Below are positions 8,287-17,786 of a DNA stretch of 64,000 nt, in pieces (positions within the stretch are counted from its first letter, which is position 1; the number at the start of each line of letters is the position of its first letter). Source of the DNA: Carboxylicivirga taeanensis (lineage in GTDB: Bacteria > Bacteroidota > Bacteroidia > Bacteroidales > Marinilabiliaceae); contig NZ_JBPUSJ010000002.1 in the NCBI RefSeq assembly GCF_051851475.1, positions 372,001 to 436,000 of the forward strand, read 5' to 3'. The position numbers and the translations under genes were made by a program. Below the pieces are notes generated by a model, which ran no database searches, was not told where the DNA came from, and saw nothing but the letters and a program-made list of their open reading frames with translations.

Positions 8287-9705
8287 TTAATTGTTTAATA
8301 CGATAGGCGGATTTACCCAATTGCCTGCCAAAGCTTCGGCTTTTGGGCCATACAAACGCAACACACAATAGAATGGGCCGTCGGGGGCGGGCAGCCAGTT
8401 GGCCTCCAGTTGCTTACCCGGCGATTCTTTCTGTATGTACAGGGTTAAAGAGCCGTCCGCAGCATAGCTAAAGTCCGGTGCCATTGCTGAGTTAAGCAGG
8501 TAGCGGTCTAAAGGGTTGTCCACTAAAAGTTGAGTACGTCCATCGTACATGGTGAGCGACCAAAAGGCTTTCACCGGTGGCAACTCCTCTTTTTTAAAGG
8601 TGAGGGTGTATTTGTTTTCAGCAGCATTAAAGGGGACGCCCGGTGCTTCCATCAGGTAAGTGGGGTAGATGGCTTCGTGCCCCGAATTGCCATACAGCCC
8701 CAGGTGAGCGGCTGCTGCTCTGAGTACATATAAGTTATCGTGCGGGTAATTTTCTTCGGCACTTTGGGCAAGGTACTGGCGGGTGCCAAATATTTTTGCG
8801 CTGGCCAGCGGGTCGCTGCTTATTTTTTTAATAAAGCTTTCTATTTCGGCAAATCCGGCTTTCATCCCGGCCTTGATAGAGTCCTGTATGGCTGCATCGA
8901 AAGCGTTGAGGTTAAAGCCTTGTTCGGTGCCAATTCCCAGTTTGGCAAAACGGGCGAGCACTGCTTTTTCTTCATCCACTGGTGTCAGCATGTTAAGCAG
9001 CTGGTCTAAATAGGTAAAAGAGGCCACAGTGAACTGGTCGCCTTCGTGCCAGGCCGTAAAGTTCTCGGCATGGTTTGTCGGGGCGGTTTTTTCGCCCAGG
9101 TATTCGCTCAGTGTTTCCAGCTTATACGCTCCCTGAATGGTTTGTACCTGTTCCAGATCGTTCTCATCCATTAGCTGGGTGCGCACAATCATAAAAAACA
9201 AATCGGTTTCGCAAGGGATTACCTCGCTAATGCCCTCCGGCTTATCACCGCTCCAGGAGGCCGGGGTAATCAGGTACTGGCCGGCATTGTTACCGGTTGT
9301 TAATGAGCCGATGTAGGCAAAGTTATGCGTGTATAGATCAATGAGCTGGAGCGAGTAATAGCGCTCCGGATCCATGTCGGGTACCGATATCACCAGCGGT
9401 TCGTTACGAATATCGCACCAGACCATGCAATAGGGCGTATCCGAGTTAGGGGTAACAATGGCTTTATCTTCCGGGGTATAAAGGCGGGCATCGCAAGCCA
9501 GCTCGTTGAATGCGCCCTTGAACTCCTTCGAATTGGTGTTGAGTGTGTAGACATAGAGGGTTTTGTAGTTCATCACCATTGGAAAGCCGTAGATATAGGC
9601 TTCTTTGGCAATTTCTTTAGCTTCCTGTGGCGTTAATGTTGGCTGCTTTGTGCAGCTGCAGAAAATACAACAGCTTAGAATGGTTAATAATACATGGGTT
9701 TTCAT
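8287..9705 (-). CDS. DUF1254/DUF1214 family lipoprotein (copy 2)
   Basis: The 472-residue lipoprotein has the lipobox IFCSC, with acylation at the Cys before TKQPTLTP. The DUF1254 part opens LTPQEAKEIAKEAYIYGFPMV and contains VTPNSDTPYCMVWCDI. The DUF1214 part contains PVKAFWSLTMYDGRTQLL and LPAPDGPFYCVLRLY. It shares the same domain order and many identical blocks with copy 1, showing duplication, but has diverged strongly elsewhere, so the two are not a recent copy. It is the first gene of the cassette and follows the TetR gene after a 222-bp gap, where a promoter and operator would be expected. Confidence 0.9.
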   Translation of the reverse strand: MKTHVLLTILSCCIFCSCTKQPTLTPQEAKEIAKEAYIYGFPMVMNYKTLYVYTLNTNSKEFKGAFNELACDARLYTPEDKAIVTPNSDTPYCMVWCDIRNEPLVISVPDMDPERYYSLQLIDLYTHNFAYIGSLTTGNNAGQYLITPASWSGDKPEGISEVIPCETDLFFMIVRTQLMDENDLEQVQTIQGAYKLETLSEYLGEKTAPTNHAENFTAWHEGDQFTVASFTYLDQLLNMLTPVDEEKAVLARFAKLGIGTEQGFNLNAFDAAIQDSIKAGMKAGFAEIESFIKKISSDPLASAKIFGTRQYLAQSAEENYPHDNLYVLRAAAAHLGLYGNSGHEAIYPTYLMEAPGVPFNAAENKYTLTFKKEELPPVKAFWSLTMYDGRTQLLVDNPLDRYLLNSAMAPDFSYAADGSLTLYIQKESPGKQLEANWLPAPDGPFYCVLRLYGPKAEALAGNWVNPPIVLNN

Positions 9706-9758
9706 AGTAAAACAGATTTTGGGCGTGTTATTTGGGTGTTGATTAATTCATAGGATTA

Positions 9759-9768
9759 CCGATATCGG
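9759..9768. promoter_or_regulatory. Candidate operator upstream of the DUF1254 cassette
   Basis: CCGATATCGG is a perfect 10-bp palindrome 53 bp upstream of the first cassette gene and downstream of the TetR gene. TetR-family proteins bind palindromes of this kind. Linkage to this regulator is an inference from position only. Confidence 0.35.
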
Positions 9769-9927
9769 AGATGCTTTCATCTTTTTCAGAACTTTTGATC
9801 GTTGGTCAGCTATTTTGCAGCTATCTGTGAAATGTCCCGTCTCTTCTCAAAGTTACCAACATCAGCGCCAGAAAACTAGACAAGGGTGTCAGTGGCCGTT
9901 CGGCTCAATTCAGTAATGTGTGCCTTG

Positions 9928-10503
9928 TCAGCTTTTCAGTGCCACTAGCTCCTCAGACTGCACACACAGGCCTAGTGTGTACTGCATTATCTCTAAGGCC
10001 AGTTGGCACATAGATTCGGCACTTATGTTGTTAAAACTTAGCCGGGCATACCAGGCATCGGTTAAGGTGGCATAGAACTCGGTGATTTCATGATCGGGCA
10101 GCTTGGTTTTAAAATGCTCTTTTATGTGTGGCAGGAGGATGCGAATCGATGAATTATTGATGCTTTGGTACAGAGCGGCGAAGCCTTCCAGCTGGTTGTT
10201 TTTGAGTAGCTGCTGATGAAACTGCACACTACCCTTGTACTGAAACATGATGGTATACAAATCGGGAATCAGCCTGCTTACCTGTTTTTTTAAATCAGAT
10301 TGAAAGTCATTCGCTATTTGCAAATGCAAATCCAATAGCTCTTCAATCAAATGATTCTTATCGCTGAAATGGTAATAAAGGGTTGCGCGCGGCAGACTGG
10401 TCTTTTCAGCCAGTGCTTTGAGGCTAAAATGGGGCCCGTAAAGCGCAAATTCGTTGTAGGCGGCAAGAAGCCATCTATGGTATGTGTGGCTTTTCAGTTT
10501 CAC
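9928..10503 (-). CDS. TetR/AcrR-family transcriptional regulator
   Basis: The 191-residue product has a TetR-type N-terminal helix-turn-helix (residues ~20-50) including FSLKALAEKTSLPRATLYYH and the following SDKNHLIEELL, which match the family pattern closely. The C-terminal ~135 residues are a helical ligand-binding domain with no recognisable specificity. It lies on the same strand as, and immediately upstream of, the DUF1254-OMP-DUF1254 cassette, so it is a candidate local repressor. The ligand is unknown. Confidence 0.9.
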   Translation of the reverse strand: MKLKSHTYHRWLLAAYNEFALYGPHFSLKALAEKTSLPRATLYYHFSDKNHLIEELLDLHLQIANDFQSDLKKQVSRLIPDLYTIMFQYKGSVQFHQQLLKNNQLEGFAALYQSINNSSIRILLPHIKEHFKTKLPDHEITEFYATLTDAWYARLSFNNISAESMCQLALEIMQYTLGLCVQSEELVALKS

Positions 10504-10674
10504 AGAGATTTGGCGGTTAAAATAAGGCTGCCTTATCTGCTACGGTAACGCCAAATAAAACAGCCACAACAATATAGGGCTGTTTATTCTAAAACGCCAG
10601 AAAATGAGTTGATTAATGTGAAGTAAACGGCTTGTCGGGCGCTGTGCTTACAAATTGTTGGTCGGACAGCTCGC

Positions 10675-13539
10675 TTATTTCTTTAGTTCCTCTCTCAAGT
10701 ACTTTGCCGTGTAGCTTTTTTTGCTCTTAGCCACCTGTTCGGGTGTACCTGCACAAAGGAGTTGCCCTCCAAAGCGTCCGCCATCCGGTCCAATGTCGAT
10801 CACGTGGTCGGCTACCTTTATCACATCCAGGTTGTGCTCAATCACCACCACGGTATTGCCTTTAGCCACCAGGCGGTGCAGCACATCGAGCAGTACCCTG
10901 ATGTCCTCAAAATGCAGGCCGGTAGTAGGCTCATCCAGTATGTACATGGTTTGGCCGGTATCGCGTTTGGCCAGTTCAGCCGCCAGCTTGACGCGCTGAC
11001 TCTCACCGCCCGACAGGGTGGTGGATGGCTGCCCCAGGGTGATGTAGCCCAGTCCAACGTCTTGCAGCGTTTTTAGGATCTTCGATAGCTTGGGGATGTG
11101 TTGGAAGAATTCAACCGACTGGTTGATGGTCATGTCCAGCACGTCGCTAATGGATTTGCCTTTGTAGCGCACCTCGCAGGTTTCGCGGTTGTAACGGCGG
11201 CCTCCACAGTCAGGACATTCCACCATCACATCGGGCAAAAAGTTCATTTCAATCACTTGTACACCACCACCTTTGCAGGTTTCGCAGCGTCCGCCGGCAA
11301 CATTAAAAGAGAAACGACCGGGCTTGTAGGCGCGTATTTTCGATTCGGGCAGTTCGGCAAACAGTTTTCTTATCTCATCAAATATCTTGGTGTAGGTAGC
11401 CGGGTTCGAACGCGGGGTGCGCCCCAGTGGTTTCTGATCCACATCCACTACCTTATCCAGGTGCTCCAGGCCTTCCACTGCTTTAAACGGCAAGGGATCT
11501 TTTACCGACTTATAAAAGTGCTGGTTGAGAATGGGGTAGAGGGTTTCGTTGATGAGCGTGGATTTACCACTGCCCGAAACGCCTGTTACACAAATGAGCT
11601 GGCCCAGCGGGAAATTCACATTCACTCCCTGCAGGTTATGGCCGCGGGCTCCTTTTATGGTTAGCATTTTACCACTGCCCTGACGGCGCTCCTTAGGAAT
11701 TGCTATTCTTTTTTTGCCGGTCAGGTAGTCGGCGGTTAGTGAGTTGCTTTTCAATAGCTGTTTGGGCGTGCCATGGGCCACCACTTCGCCTCCATGGCGT
11801 CCGGCATGCGGGCCCATGTCTACCACGTAGTCGGCAGCCATCATCATGTCGTGGTCGTGCTCCACCACCAGCACGCTGTTCCCCGTATCGCGCAGCTGAC
11901 ACAGGGAGTTGATCAGGCGGTGGTTATCGCGCTGATGCAGGCCAATACTGGGCTCGTCGAGGATGTAGAGCACATTAACCAGTTGCGAGCCAATTTGTGT
12001 GGCCAAACGAATGCGCTGACTTTCACCCCCTGAAAGCGTCATGGCGCTGCGGTTGAGCGACAGGTACTCCAGGCCAACATTCATCAGGAAACCTAAGCGG
12101 TTGCGGATTTCTTTCAGCACTTCGTAACCAATGGCTTTTTGCTTATCGGTCATGCGTTCTTCGAGTCCCTGAAACCATTCGTGCAGCAGTCCCAGGTCCA
12201 TCTCGGCCAGTTCGGCAATGTTTTTATTGTCTATCTTAAAATGCAGCGCTTCCTTGTTGAGGCGTTGCCCGCCACACTCGGTACACTGGGTGTTTTTGAT
12301 AAACTGGTTGGCCCATTTTCGGGCTTTCATAGAGGTGTCGTTATCCTGCTGTTCCAGTATGTATTTGATAACGCCCTCGAAACTCAAATAGTAGTTGGAT
12401 GAGGAGCCCAGAGGCGTATTCTTGAGCGTAAGCGGTTCGCTTGAGCCGTGCAGAATAATGTCCTGTGCTTCTTCGGGAATATTTTTGATAGGCGTATTAA
12501 CGGTAAATCCGTATTTATCGCCAATGGCTTCAATTTGCCAGAATATGAGGCTGTTTTTGTATTTGCCAAGGGGGGCAATACCTCCTTTTTTGATGGTCAG
12601 ATTGGCGTCGGGCACTATCTTATCAAAATCCACTTCATCAACCGTGCCCAGGCCTTTACATTTCGGACAGGCTCCCTGAGGCGAGTTGAAGGAGAAGGAG
12701 TGAGGCGCCGGCTCGTTATACGACAGCCCGGTGCTGGGGCACATTAGCTGACGGCTGTAAAACCGCTGCTCATCCGTGTCTTTATCAATCAGCATCATAA
12801 TGCCTTTGCCGTGCTGCATGGCCAGGCGAATGCTTTCCTTCAGCCGCTTGGTGTCTTTGCTCGAAACAGCAAAGCGATCCACCACCATCTCAATAAAGTG
12901 TGTTTTGTAGCGATCGACTTTTAGGCCATGCACCACCTCCTGAATCTCGCCATCGATGCGCACATGCAAAAAGCCCTTTTTTCTGATTTGTTCAAACAGC
13001 TCTTTATAGTGGCCTTTACGTCCTTTTACCAGAGGGGCTGCAATGTATACTTTCCGCCCTTCAAACTGCTCCAGTATCAATTGCTGAATCTGCTCATCGG
13101 TGTATTTCACCATTTTTTCACCCGTGTGATAGGAATAGGCTTCGCCGGCACGGGCATAAAATAAGCGCAGGAAATCGTATATCTCGGTGATGGTACCTAC
13201 TGTGGAGCGTGGATTTTTGCCGGTGGTTTTCTGCTCAATGGAAATGACCGGGCTCAGGCCGGTTATCTTATCCACATCGGGCCGTTCCATGTTGCCTAAA
13301 AACTGCCGGGCATAGGCCGAAAAGGTTTCGATGTATCGACGTTGTCCCTCAGCATAAATGGTGTCAAAGGCCAGCGATGACTTGCCACTGCCACTTAAAC
13401 CGGTTACTACCACCAGTTTATTACGTGGAATACTGACATCGATGTTTTGAAGGTTATGGACGCGGGCGCCGTAGACATCTATTTGCTCAGTTTCGTCAAT
13501 CTGCTCAATAGCGGGTACTGTTGTTTCTTTCACTTTCAT
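10675..13539 (-). CDS. uvrA: Excinuclease ABC subunit UvrA
   Basis: This 954-residue DNA-damage sensor of nucleotide excision repair is a tandem ABC ATPase that loads UvrB. The first Walker A, GLSGSGKSS, is at residues 47-55, and the second is GVSGSGKST. Both signatures are present (LSGGESQRIRLA and LSGGESQRVKLA), and both Walker B/D-loop segments read ILDEP. The C-terminal zinc finger is intact (CETCKGGG and CPDCGG). The first zinc module reads CPSTG where four-Cys versions have CPxCG, so one ligand is missing there; the second half, CPKCKGLG, is present. The start at 13539 is preferred to 13590 because a -7 promoter box lies between them and homologues begin close to this point. Confidence 0.95.
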   Translation of the reverse strand: MKVKETTVPAIEQIDETEQIDVYGARVHNLQNIDVSIPRNKLVVVTGLSGSGKSSLAFDTIYAEGQRRYIETFSAYARQFLGNMERPDVDKITGLSPVISIEQKTTGKNPRSTVGTITEIYDFLRLFYARAGEAYSYHTGEKMVKYTDEQIQQLILEQFEGRKVYIAAPLVKGRKGHYKELFEQIRKKGFLHVRIDGEIQEVVHGLKVDRYKTHFIEMVVDRFAVSSKDTKRLKESIRLAMQHGKGIMMLIDKDTDEQRFYSRQLMCPSTGLSYNEPAPHSFSFNSPQGACPKCKGLGTVDEVDFDKIVPDANLTIKKGGIAPLGKYKNSLIFWQIEAIGDKYGFTVNTPIKNIPEEAQDIILHGSSEPLTLKNTPLGSSSNYYLSFEGVIKYILEQQDNDTSMKARKWANQFIKNTQCTECGGQRLNKEALHFKIDNKNIAELAEMDLGLLHEWFQGLEERMTDKQKAIGYEVLKEIRNRLGFLMNVGLEYLSLNRSAMTLSGGESQRIRLATQIGSQLVNVLYILDEPSIGLHQRDNHRLINSLCQLRDTGNSVLVVEHDHDMMMAADYVVDMGPHAGRHGGEVVAHGTPKQLLKSNSLTADYLTGKKRIAIPKERRQGSGKMLTIKGARGHNLQGVNVNFPLGQLICVTGVSGSGKSTLINETLYPILNQHFYKSVKDPLPFKAVEGLEHLDKVVDVDQKPLGRTPRSNPATYTKIFDEIRKLFAELPESKIRAYKPGRFSFNVAGGRCETCKGGGVQVIEMNFLPDVMVECPDCGGRRYNRETCEVRYKGKSISDVLDMTINQSVEFFQHIPKLSKILKTLQDVGLGYITLGQPSTTLSGGESQRVKLAAELAKRDTGQTMYILDEPTTGLHFEDIRVLLDVLHRLVAKGNTVVVIEHNLDVIKVADHVIDIGPDGGRFGGQLLCAGTPEQVAKSKKSYTAKYLREELKK

Positions 13540-13555
13540 CAACTTAAAGAACACA

Positions 13556-13563
13556 CAAAGATA
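13556..13563 (-). promoter_or_regulatory. -7 promoter box of uvrA
   Basis: On the minus strand this reads TATCTTTG, matching TAnnTTTG. It is 16 bp upstream of the chosen uvrA ATG, with a TTGTTC-containing stretch upstream that could serve as the -33 element. Confidence 0.55.
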
Positions 13564-13638
13564 GTTATTAGTTCGAACAAGGCGTGACAAGTGACTGGCT
13601 TTAGCTCTTTAAAGCCACCCTCTATAATGGGCAGTCGG

Positions 13639-14625
13639 TTACTTCACCTCGGTGCTATCTGTTACCGCTTTCTTGGGTGCGTCGATAAATTGTTTAGAGG
13701 TGAGGGGCAACTGAATCGAATAGGTTTTTCGGCTGCTATTGGTTAAATGCGCTTCACGTAACCAGGGATTCAGATTTTTTAGTTCTTTGTAGCTGGTGCC
13801 ATACTCTTGGGCAAAATCCGCAAAGTTGGCCACCGGTGTGTTCACATCGATGTTAATGGTTTCAATAACCGGATACTTGTCTTCTGGATTTACAAAGAAC
13901 CCGTATTTTTCAGGGCTGGAAAGTATTTCTTTGGCAGCCAGAATACGGAATACATACCGACCGGTTTCTTCCCCCAGCAGCAAATCGTAGTAGCTTTCTG
14001 TTTTTTGGCGGGCCAGCTGTCTGTTCACTCCAGCTCTTCCTGCGTTATAGGCCGCTGCAGCCAATGTCCAGCTGCCATAGTGGTCATGCATCTTTTTGAT
14101 GTACTTGCAGGCCGCAAGGGTTGATTTTTCAATGTGATAGCGCTCGTCAATTTCAGGGTTGACTTCCAAGCCATATTCGCGGGCAGTGGCGCGCATAAAC
14201 TGCCACAGGCCAACGGCTCCGGCCGGTGATATGGCTCGTGGCATAAACCCGCTTTCAATCAGCGATAAGTATTTAAAATCATCAGGCACGCCCTGTTCGG
14301 CCAATATAGGCTCAATAATAGGGAAATAGCGGTTCGCCCTTTTGATAAAGAGAATCGTTTGCGATTGCCAGTAGGTATTTACCAACAGTTCGCGATCAAA
14401 GCTCTCCTTTATGTCATAACGTTGAACGGGTACCTCCTCGCCGGCAAAATTTAGTGAGGCGGGTATGTCTAGCGCCGAAATTGCATAGGTACTTTCTGTT
14501 GTTTCTGCCTTTTTAGTTGAAACAGATGCTGGTTCAGACGATTGAATAAACACTTGAGAAACCAACACTATTGCAATAATTGCTGCAGATACCGATAATA
14601 GTTTTGTAAAGAAATTTGTTTTCAT
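13639..14625 (-). CDS. Membrane-anchored lytic transglycosylase with LysM-like tail
   Basis: The 328-residue product cleaves peptidoglycan glycan strands. An N-terminal hydrophobic segment (residues ~7-27) is a signal or anchor. The SLT domain (about 105-245) carries the catalytic Glu124 in IESGFMP, followed by AISPAGAVGLWQFM and AAAAYNAGRAG, the canonical motif order of family 1 transglycosylases. The last ~60 residues (TPVANFADFAQEYGTSYKELKNLNPWL) resemble a LysM-type cell-wall-binding repeat. The overall layout is MltD-like but short. Start alternatives at 14646 and 14634 would add a few residues. It is monocistronic, on the same strand as uvrA. Confidence 0.9.
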   Translation of the reverse strand: MKTNFFTKLLSVSAAIIAIVLVSQVFIQSSEPASVSTKKAETTESTYAISALDIPASLNFAGEEVPVQRYDIKESFDRELLVNTYWQSQTILFIKRANRYFPIIEPILAEQGVPDDFKYLSLIESGFMPRAISPAGAVGLWQFMRATAREYGLEVNPEIDERYHIEKSTLAACKYIKKMHDHYGSWTLAAAAYNAGRAGVNRQLARQKTESYYDLLLGEETGRYVFRILAAKEILSSPEKYGFFVNPEDKYPVIETINIDVNTPVANFADFAQEYGTSYKELKNLNPWLREAHLTNSSRKTYSIQLPLTSKQFIDAPKKAVTDSTEVK

Positions 14626-14646
14626 AGCCACTCCCATTTTCAACAT

Positions 14647-15097
14647 TTAACGCAAAGGACACCAAAAGTAATTTTTCGGTTAAACAAACCAAAAAACGTG
14701 CCGCATTACTTATCAACACTACGAATTTTTGTACATGTGTAGCAGGTAAACATACTACGCTGTGAGATTAAAAATGTTTGGTTCCCAGTATAAAAAAGTT
14801 TGTGAGCGACGTTTTGGATTTGATGGTTGAGCAGGCCTTACAGCAAAAATACGCCGATGAAGCCTATCTTCACCGATTCAGGAGCCCCAGTTCAACAAGC
14901 TTTAGCGAAGAGTCTGATAGTGAAAGATTTTAAGGTCTTTTGTTGCCTGAATCGCGCACAAACAGCTATTTATTACATGATTTTTATCTGTGTTTTTAAA
15001 TGCTAAAGACTATGTAGGAAAGGTGATTGACAAGGGGTGCTTCTGCTTGTGAATGGTTAATATATTAACTACTTTAATGCCATAATTCTCACTGATT
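14647..15097. other. Intergenic region, no gene recognised
   Basis: This is the divergent gap between the transglycosylase gene and the histidine kinase gene. On the minus strand, TACTTTTG (14663-14670) is a -7 box for the transglycosylase. A 47-codon plus-strand frame without a good start (14772-14933, containing VEQALQQKYADEAYLHRF) could be a decayed gene fragment. Nothing else is recognised. Confidence 0.4.
14663..14670 (-). promoter_or_regulatory. -7 promoter box of the lytic transglycosylase gene
   Basis: The minus strand reads TACTTTTG, matching TAnnTTTG, 37 bp upstream of the chosen start codon. Confidence 0.45.
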
Positions 15098-17725
15098 ATG
15101 GATAATTATCATGTAGATATTGAGTTGCTCGTAAGTGCGTCACTGGAGCCCGTTGTGGCTTTTGAAAAACCAGGCTATGAGGCTACCTTGCTAAATGACA
15201 AGGCACTAGCCTTGTTTAAGTATGAAGCGTCCGACCAATATTTTCTTCGTGATTTTTGTTCAAGAGCGGATAAGTTCAATGAGCAATCGGCCATCAAGCT
15301 GTTTGAAGAGCTTTTGCCCGGAGTGCCTCGCATTGTTGACTGGCCCGTACGATTAGGTCATATTAAATGGTTGTCGGCACATATTCAGCTGGTAGAGTCG
15401 GGCGAGCAGGAGTTTGTGGTGGTTATTTACAGGGATAATACCTACTCCAAAGAGAACCTCCTTAAGCTGGATAACATGATTGCTTACCGGGAGATGCTGG
15501 ATCGTCTTTTGGCCTATAACATCAACATTAACGTGAACGAAATTCCATTGATTATTGATCAATCACTGGAAATGGTGGGCAATTATTTTGGCTGCGATCG
15601 CAGTTATGTGTTTGAATACAGTGAGGATTTAAGGTTCAAAAATAACATCAACGAGTGGTGTGCCCCTGGAGTGGAGCCTTATATCGACCAGCTACAAAAT
15701 TTACCAATTAGCTCATTTCCCTATTTGAAAAAGATGTTGCTGAATATGGAAGTGGTGTGTGTGGATGATATCGCCTACCTGCCTCAGGATGCCTATGAAG
15801 AGCGGGAGGAGTTTGCAAAAGAAGGAATTCAGTCAATTTTGTTAATTCCTTTTAGTGAAGGGGACCGGCCAATTGGGTTTATCGGATTAGACCATGTTAA
15901 TTCACAAAAAAACTGGTCGAAAAGCGAAGTGTCTAACTTAAAGCTGCTGGCACGCACCTTTGCCAATTTTTTGGTGCGTGTGAGAAGTGAACGGCAAATA
16001 GAGGCGCAGCGTCATATGTATCAAACTCTTTTTGAAGCCGCCAACGATGGTATTCTTATTTTCAAAAACGGGGTTTGTATTGATGGCAACAGCAAAGCAA
16101 TGGGAGAGATGCGCTGTGACCTAAAATATTTGATAAGCAAGACACTGGTTGAGCTGTCGGCGGTGCAGCAGCCCGATGGCAAGTCGCCAACCTATGCGAA
16201 CGTTTATTTTGGTGAAGCTGAAAATGGGTTTGCACAGAGTTTTGATTGGCGTTTAAGGCGGCCAGATGGCAGTGAGCTGGATGCCAGCATAAGTTTGAAT
16301 AGCAGCAGGCAGGGAAGTGACCGGCTGGTTATTGCTATTTTTAGAGATGTGAGTGCCTATAAACAAACGGTTGATTCATTGGTGATTCACCAGCAACAGC
16401 TTCAGAAAGAGATTGATGTCATTGTCAACCCGGTTGAAGATGTCAGCCAACTTGAGCTGCTGCATGTATTTGAGTTGGAGCAATTACAAAAAATGCAGGA
16501 TGCCTTTTCGTTTGCTACCGGTATTTCATCTTTAATTACCGATGCAGAAGGGAAACCCATCACCAATATGTCATTTTCCAATAAAGTATGCAGCCGGGTA
16601 CGGTCAATACCCAAAGGCATGGAAATGTGCATGCATAGCAGTAAGTTGTTGGGCAATAAGGCTAAGGAGCTGAAGCGACCAGTCTCCAGTCCCTGCTTAT
16701 CATGTGGCTTTATTGATGCGGCGGCGCCCATTATTGTCGATGGAACCCATATTGGCAACTGGTTGATAGGACAAGTAAGGCCCGAGGACCTGGATGCGCA
16801 GCACCTGCTTAACTACACCCGCTCTCTGGGTTTGGATGATGAGGACATATTAGCCGAGTTTAAGGAGCTCATTAAAATGACCCCGGAACACTTTCAGCGA
16901 ATTCTCAACCTCCTCAATGTGCTTTCCATTGAGCTATCGGCCCTGGGCTATAAAAATTTGAAGCTTGCAAAAACAGTGCATAAGCATGTTAATTTAGAGA
17001 AAGAGCTGCGGGCAGCAAAGCAAAGCGCCGAAGAGAGCGATCGTTTAAAGTCGGCATTTCTGGCCAACTTGTCGCACGAGATACGTACCCCCATGAATGG
17101 CATTGTTGGGTTTTCCGAGTTATTACAGTACGAAGGCCTCACACCCGATGACAGGCGGGAATATGTTCGCCTGATTCATCAGAGTTCGAGTCAGTTGCTC
17201 AGTATTATTAACGACATAATCGATATTTCAAAAATTGAATCGGGACAAATTGATGTTCGTCCGGGGTATACTGATTTGGTGCGTCTGGGCGACGATTTGC
17301 ATGCTTTCTTTATTGATGCAGCGACCGTTAAGAGCATAGACTTGCTGTTTGAACACGATAATCACAGTGAAATAGAGGTATTTACTGATGAGATTAAGTT
17401 GCGGCAGGTGCTCACCAATCTCATCTCTAACGCCATCAAGTTTACCACTTCCGGATGTGTGAGGTATGGCTTTAAAAAGCTTGAAAGCGGAGGTATTGAG
17501 GTGTATGTGCACGACTCGGGGGTTGGTATTGAAGCAGAAAACCTGGAGCTTATTTTTGAGCGCTTTTGGCAAGCTAAAGATACCGATATCAAGAGAGGCG
17601 GAACCGGTTTAGGCTTAGCTATTACCAAGGCATATGTCGAGTTACTGGGCGGGCACATCAAAGTAGAGTCCGAACGGGATAAGGGAACGCGCTTTAGTTT
17701 TGTAATACCAAAAGAATTGAAATAA
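15098..17725 (+). CDS. Cytosolic histidine kinase with PAS, GAF, PAS and PocR sensory domains
   Basis: The 875-residue sensor kinase has no signal peptide or membrane segment, so it senses intracellular cues. The order is a PAS-like domain (~1-120), a GAF domain (~135-305), a second PAS domain (~310-430) and a PocR domain (~450-615). PocR is recognisable from LQKMQDAFSFATGISSLITD, the conserved cysteines, and a final IGQVRPEDL. Then follow a coiled linker, HisKA with His660 in LSHEIRTPMNG, and HATPase_c with the N box LTNLISNAIKFT (~770) and G boxes (DSGVGI, GGTGLGLAI). PocR domains bind small hydrocarbon-derived ligands in known cases. No receiver domain is fused and no response regulator is adjacent, so it is an orphan kinase. 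Confidence 0.93.
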   Translation: MDNYHVDIELLVSASLEPVVAFEKPGYEATLLNDKALALFKYEASDQYFLRDFCSRADKFNEQSAIKLFEELLPGVPRIVDWPVRLGHIKWLSAHIQLVESGEQEFVVVIYRDNTYSKENLLKLDNMIAYREMLDRLLAYNININVNEIPLIIDQSLEMVGNYFGCDRSYVFEYSEDLRFKNNINEWCAPGVEPYIDQLQNLPISSFPYLKKMLLNMEVVCVDDIAYLPQDAYEEREEFAKEGIQSILLIPFSEGDRPIGFIGLDHVNSQKNWSKSEVSNLKLLARTFANFLVRVRSERQIEAQRHMYQTLFEAANDGILIFKNGVCIDGNSKAMGEMRCDLKYLISKTLVELSAVQQPDGKSPTYANVYFGEAENGFAQSFDWRLRRPDGSELDASISLNSSRQGSDRLVIAIFRDVSAYKQTVDSLVIHQQQLQKEIDVIVNPVEDVSQLELLHVFELEQLQKMQDAFSFATGISSLITDAEGKPITNMSFSNKVCSRVRSIPKGMEMCMHSSKLLGNKAKELKRPVSSPCLSCGFIDAAAPIIVDGTHIGNWLIGQVRPEDLDAQHLLNYTRSLGLDDEDILAEFKELIKMTPEHFQRILNLLNVLSIELSALGYKNLKLAKTVHKHVNLEKELRAAKQSAEESDRLKSAFLANLSHEIRTPMNGIVGFSELLQYEGLTPDDRREYVRLIHQSSSQLLSIINDIIDISKIESGQIDVRPGYTDLVRLGDDLHAFFIDAATVKSIDLLFEHDNHSEIEVFTDEIKLRQVLTNLISNAIKFTTSGCVRYGFKKLESGGIEVYVHDSGVGIEAENLELIFERFWQAKDTDIKRGGTGLGLAITKAYVELLGGHIKVESERDKGTRFSFVIPKELK

Positions 17726-17786
17726 AACCAGCGTTCTAAAAATTTTCCATCGAACACAGGCTGGTGTTTATAGCTACTAACCGTTT

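Noticed and set aside
13561..13640. tRNA-like TTCGAAC sequence upstream of uvrA
   Set aside because: There is no surrounding cloverleaf; it lies next to a promoter box.
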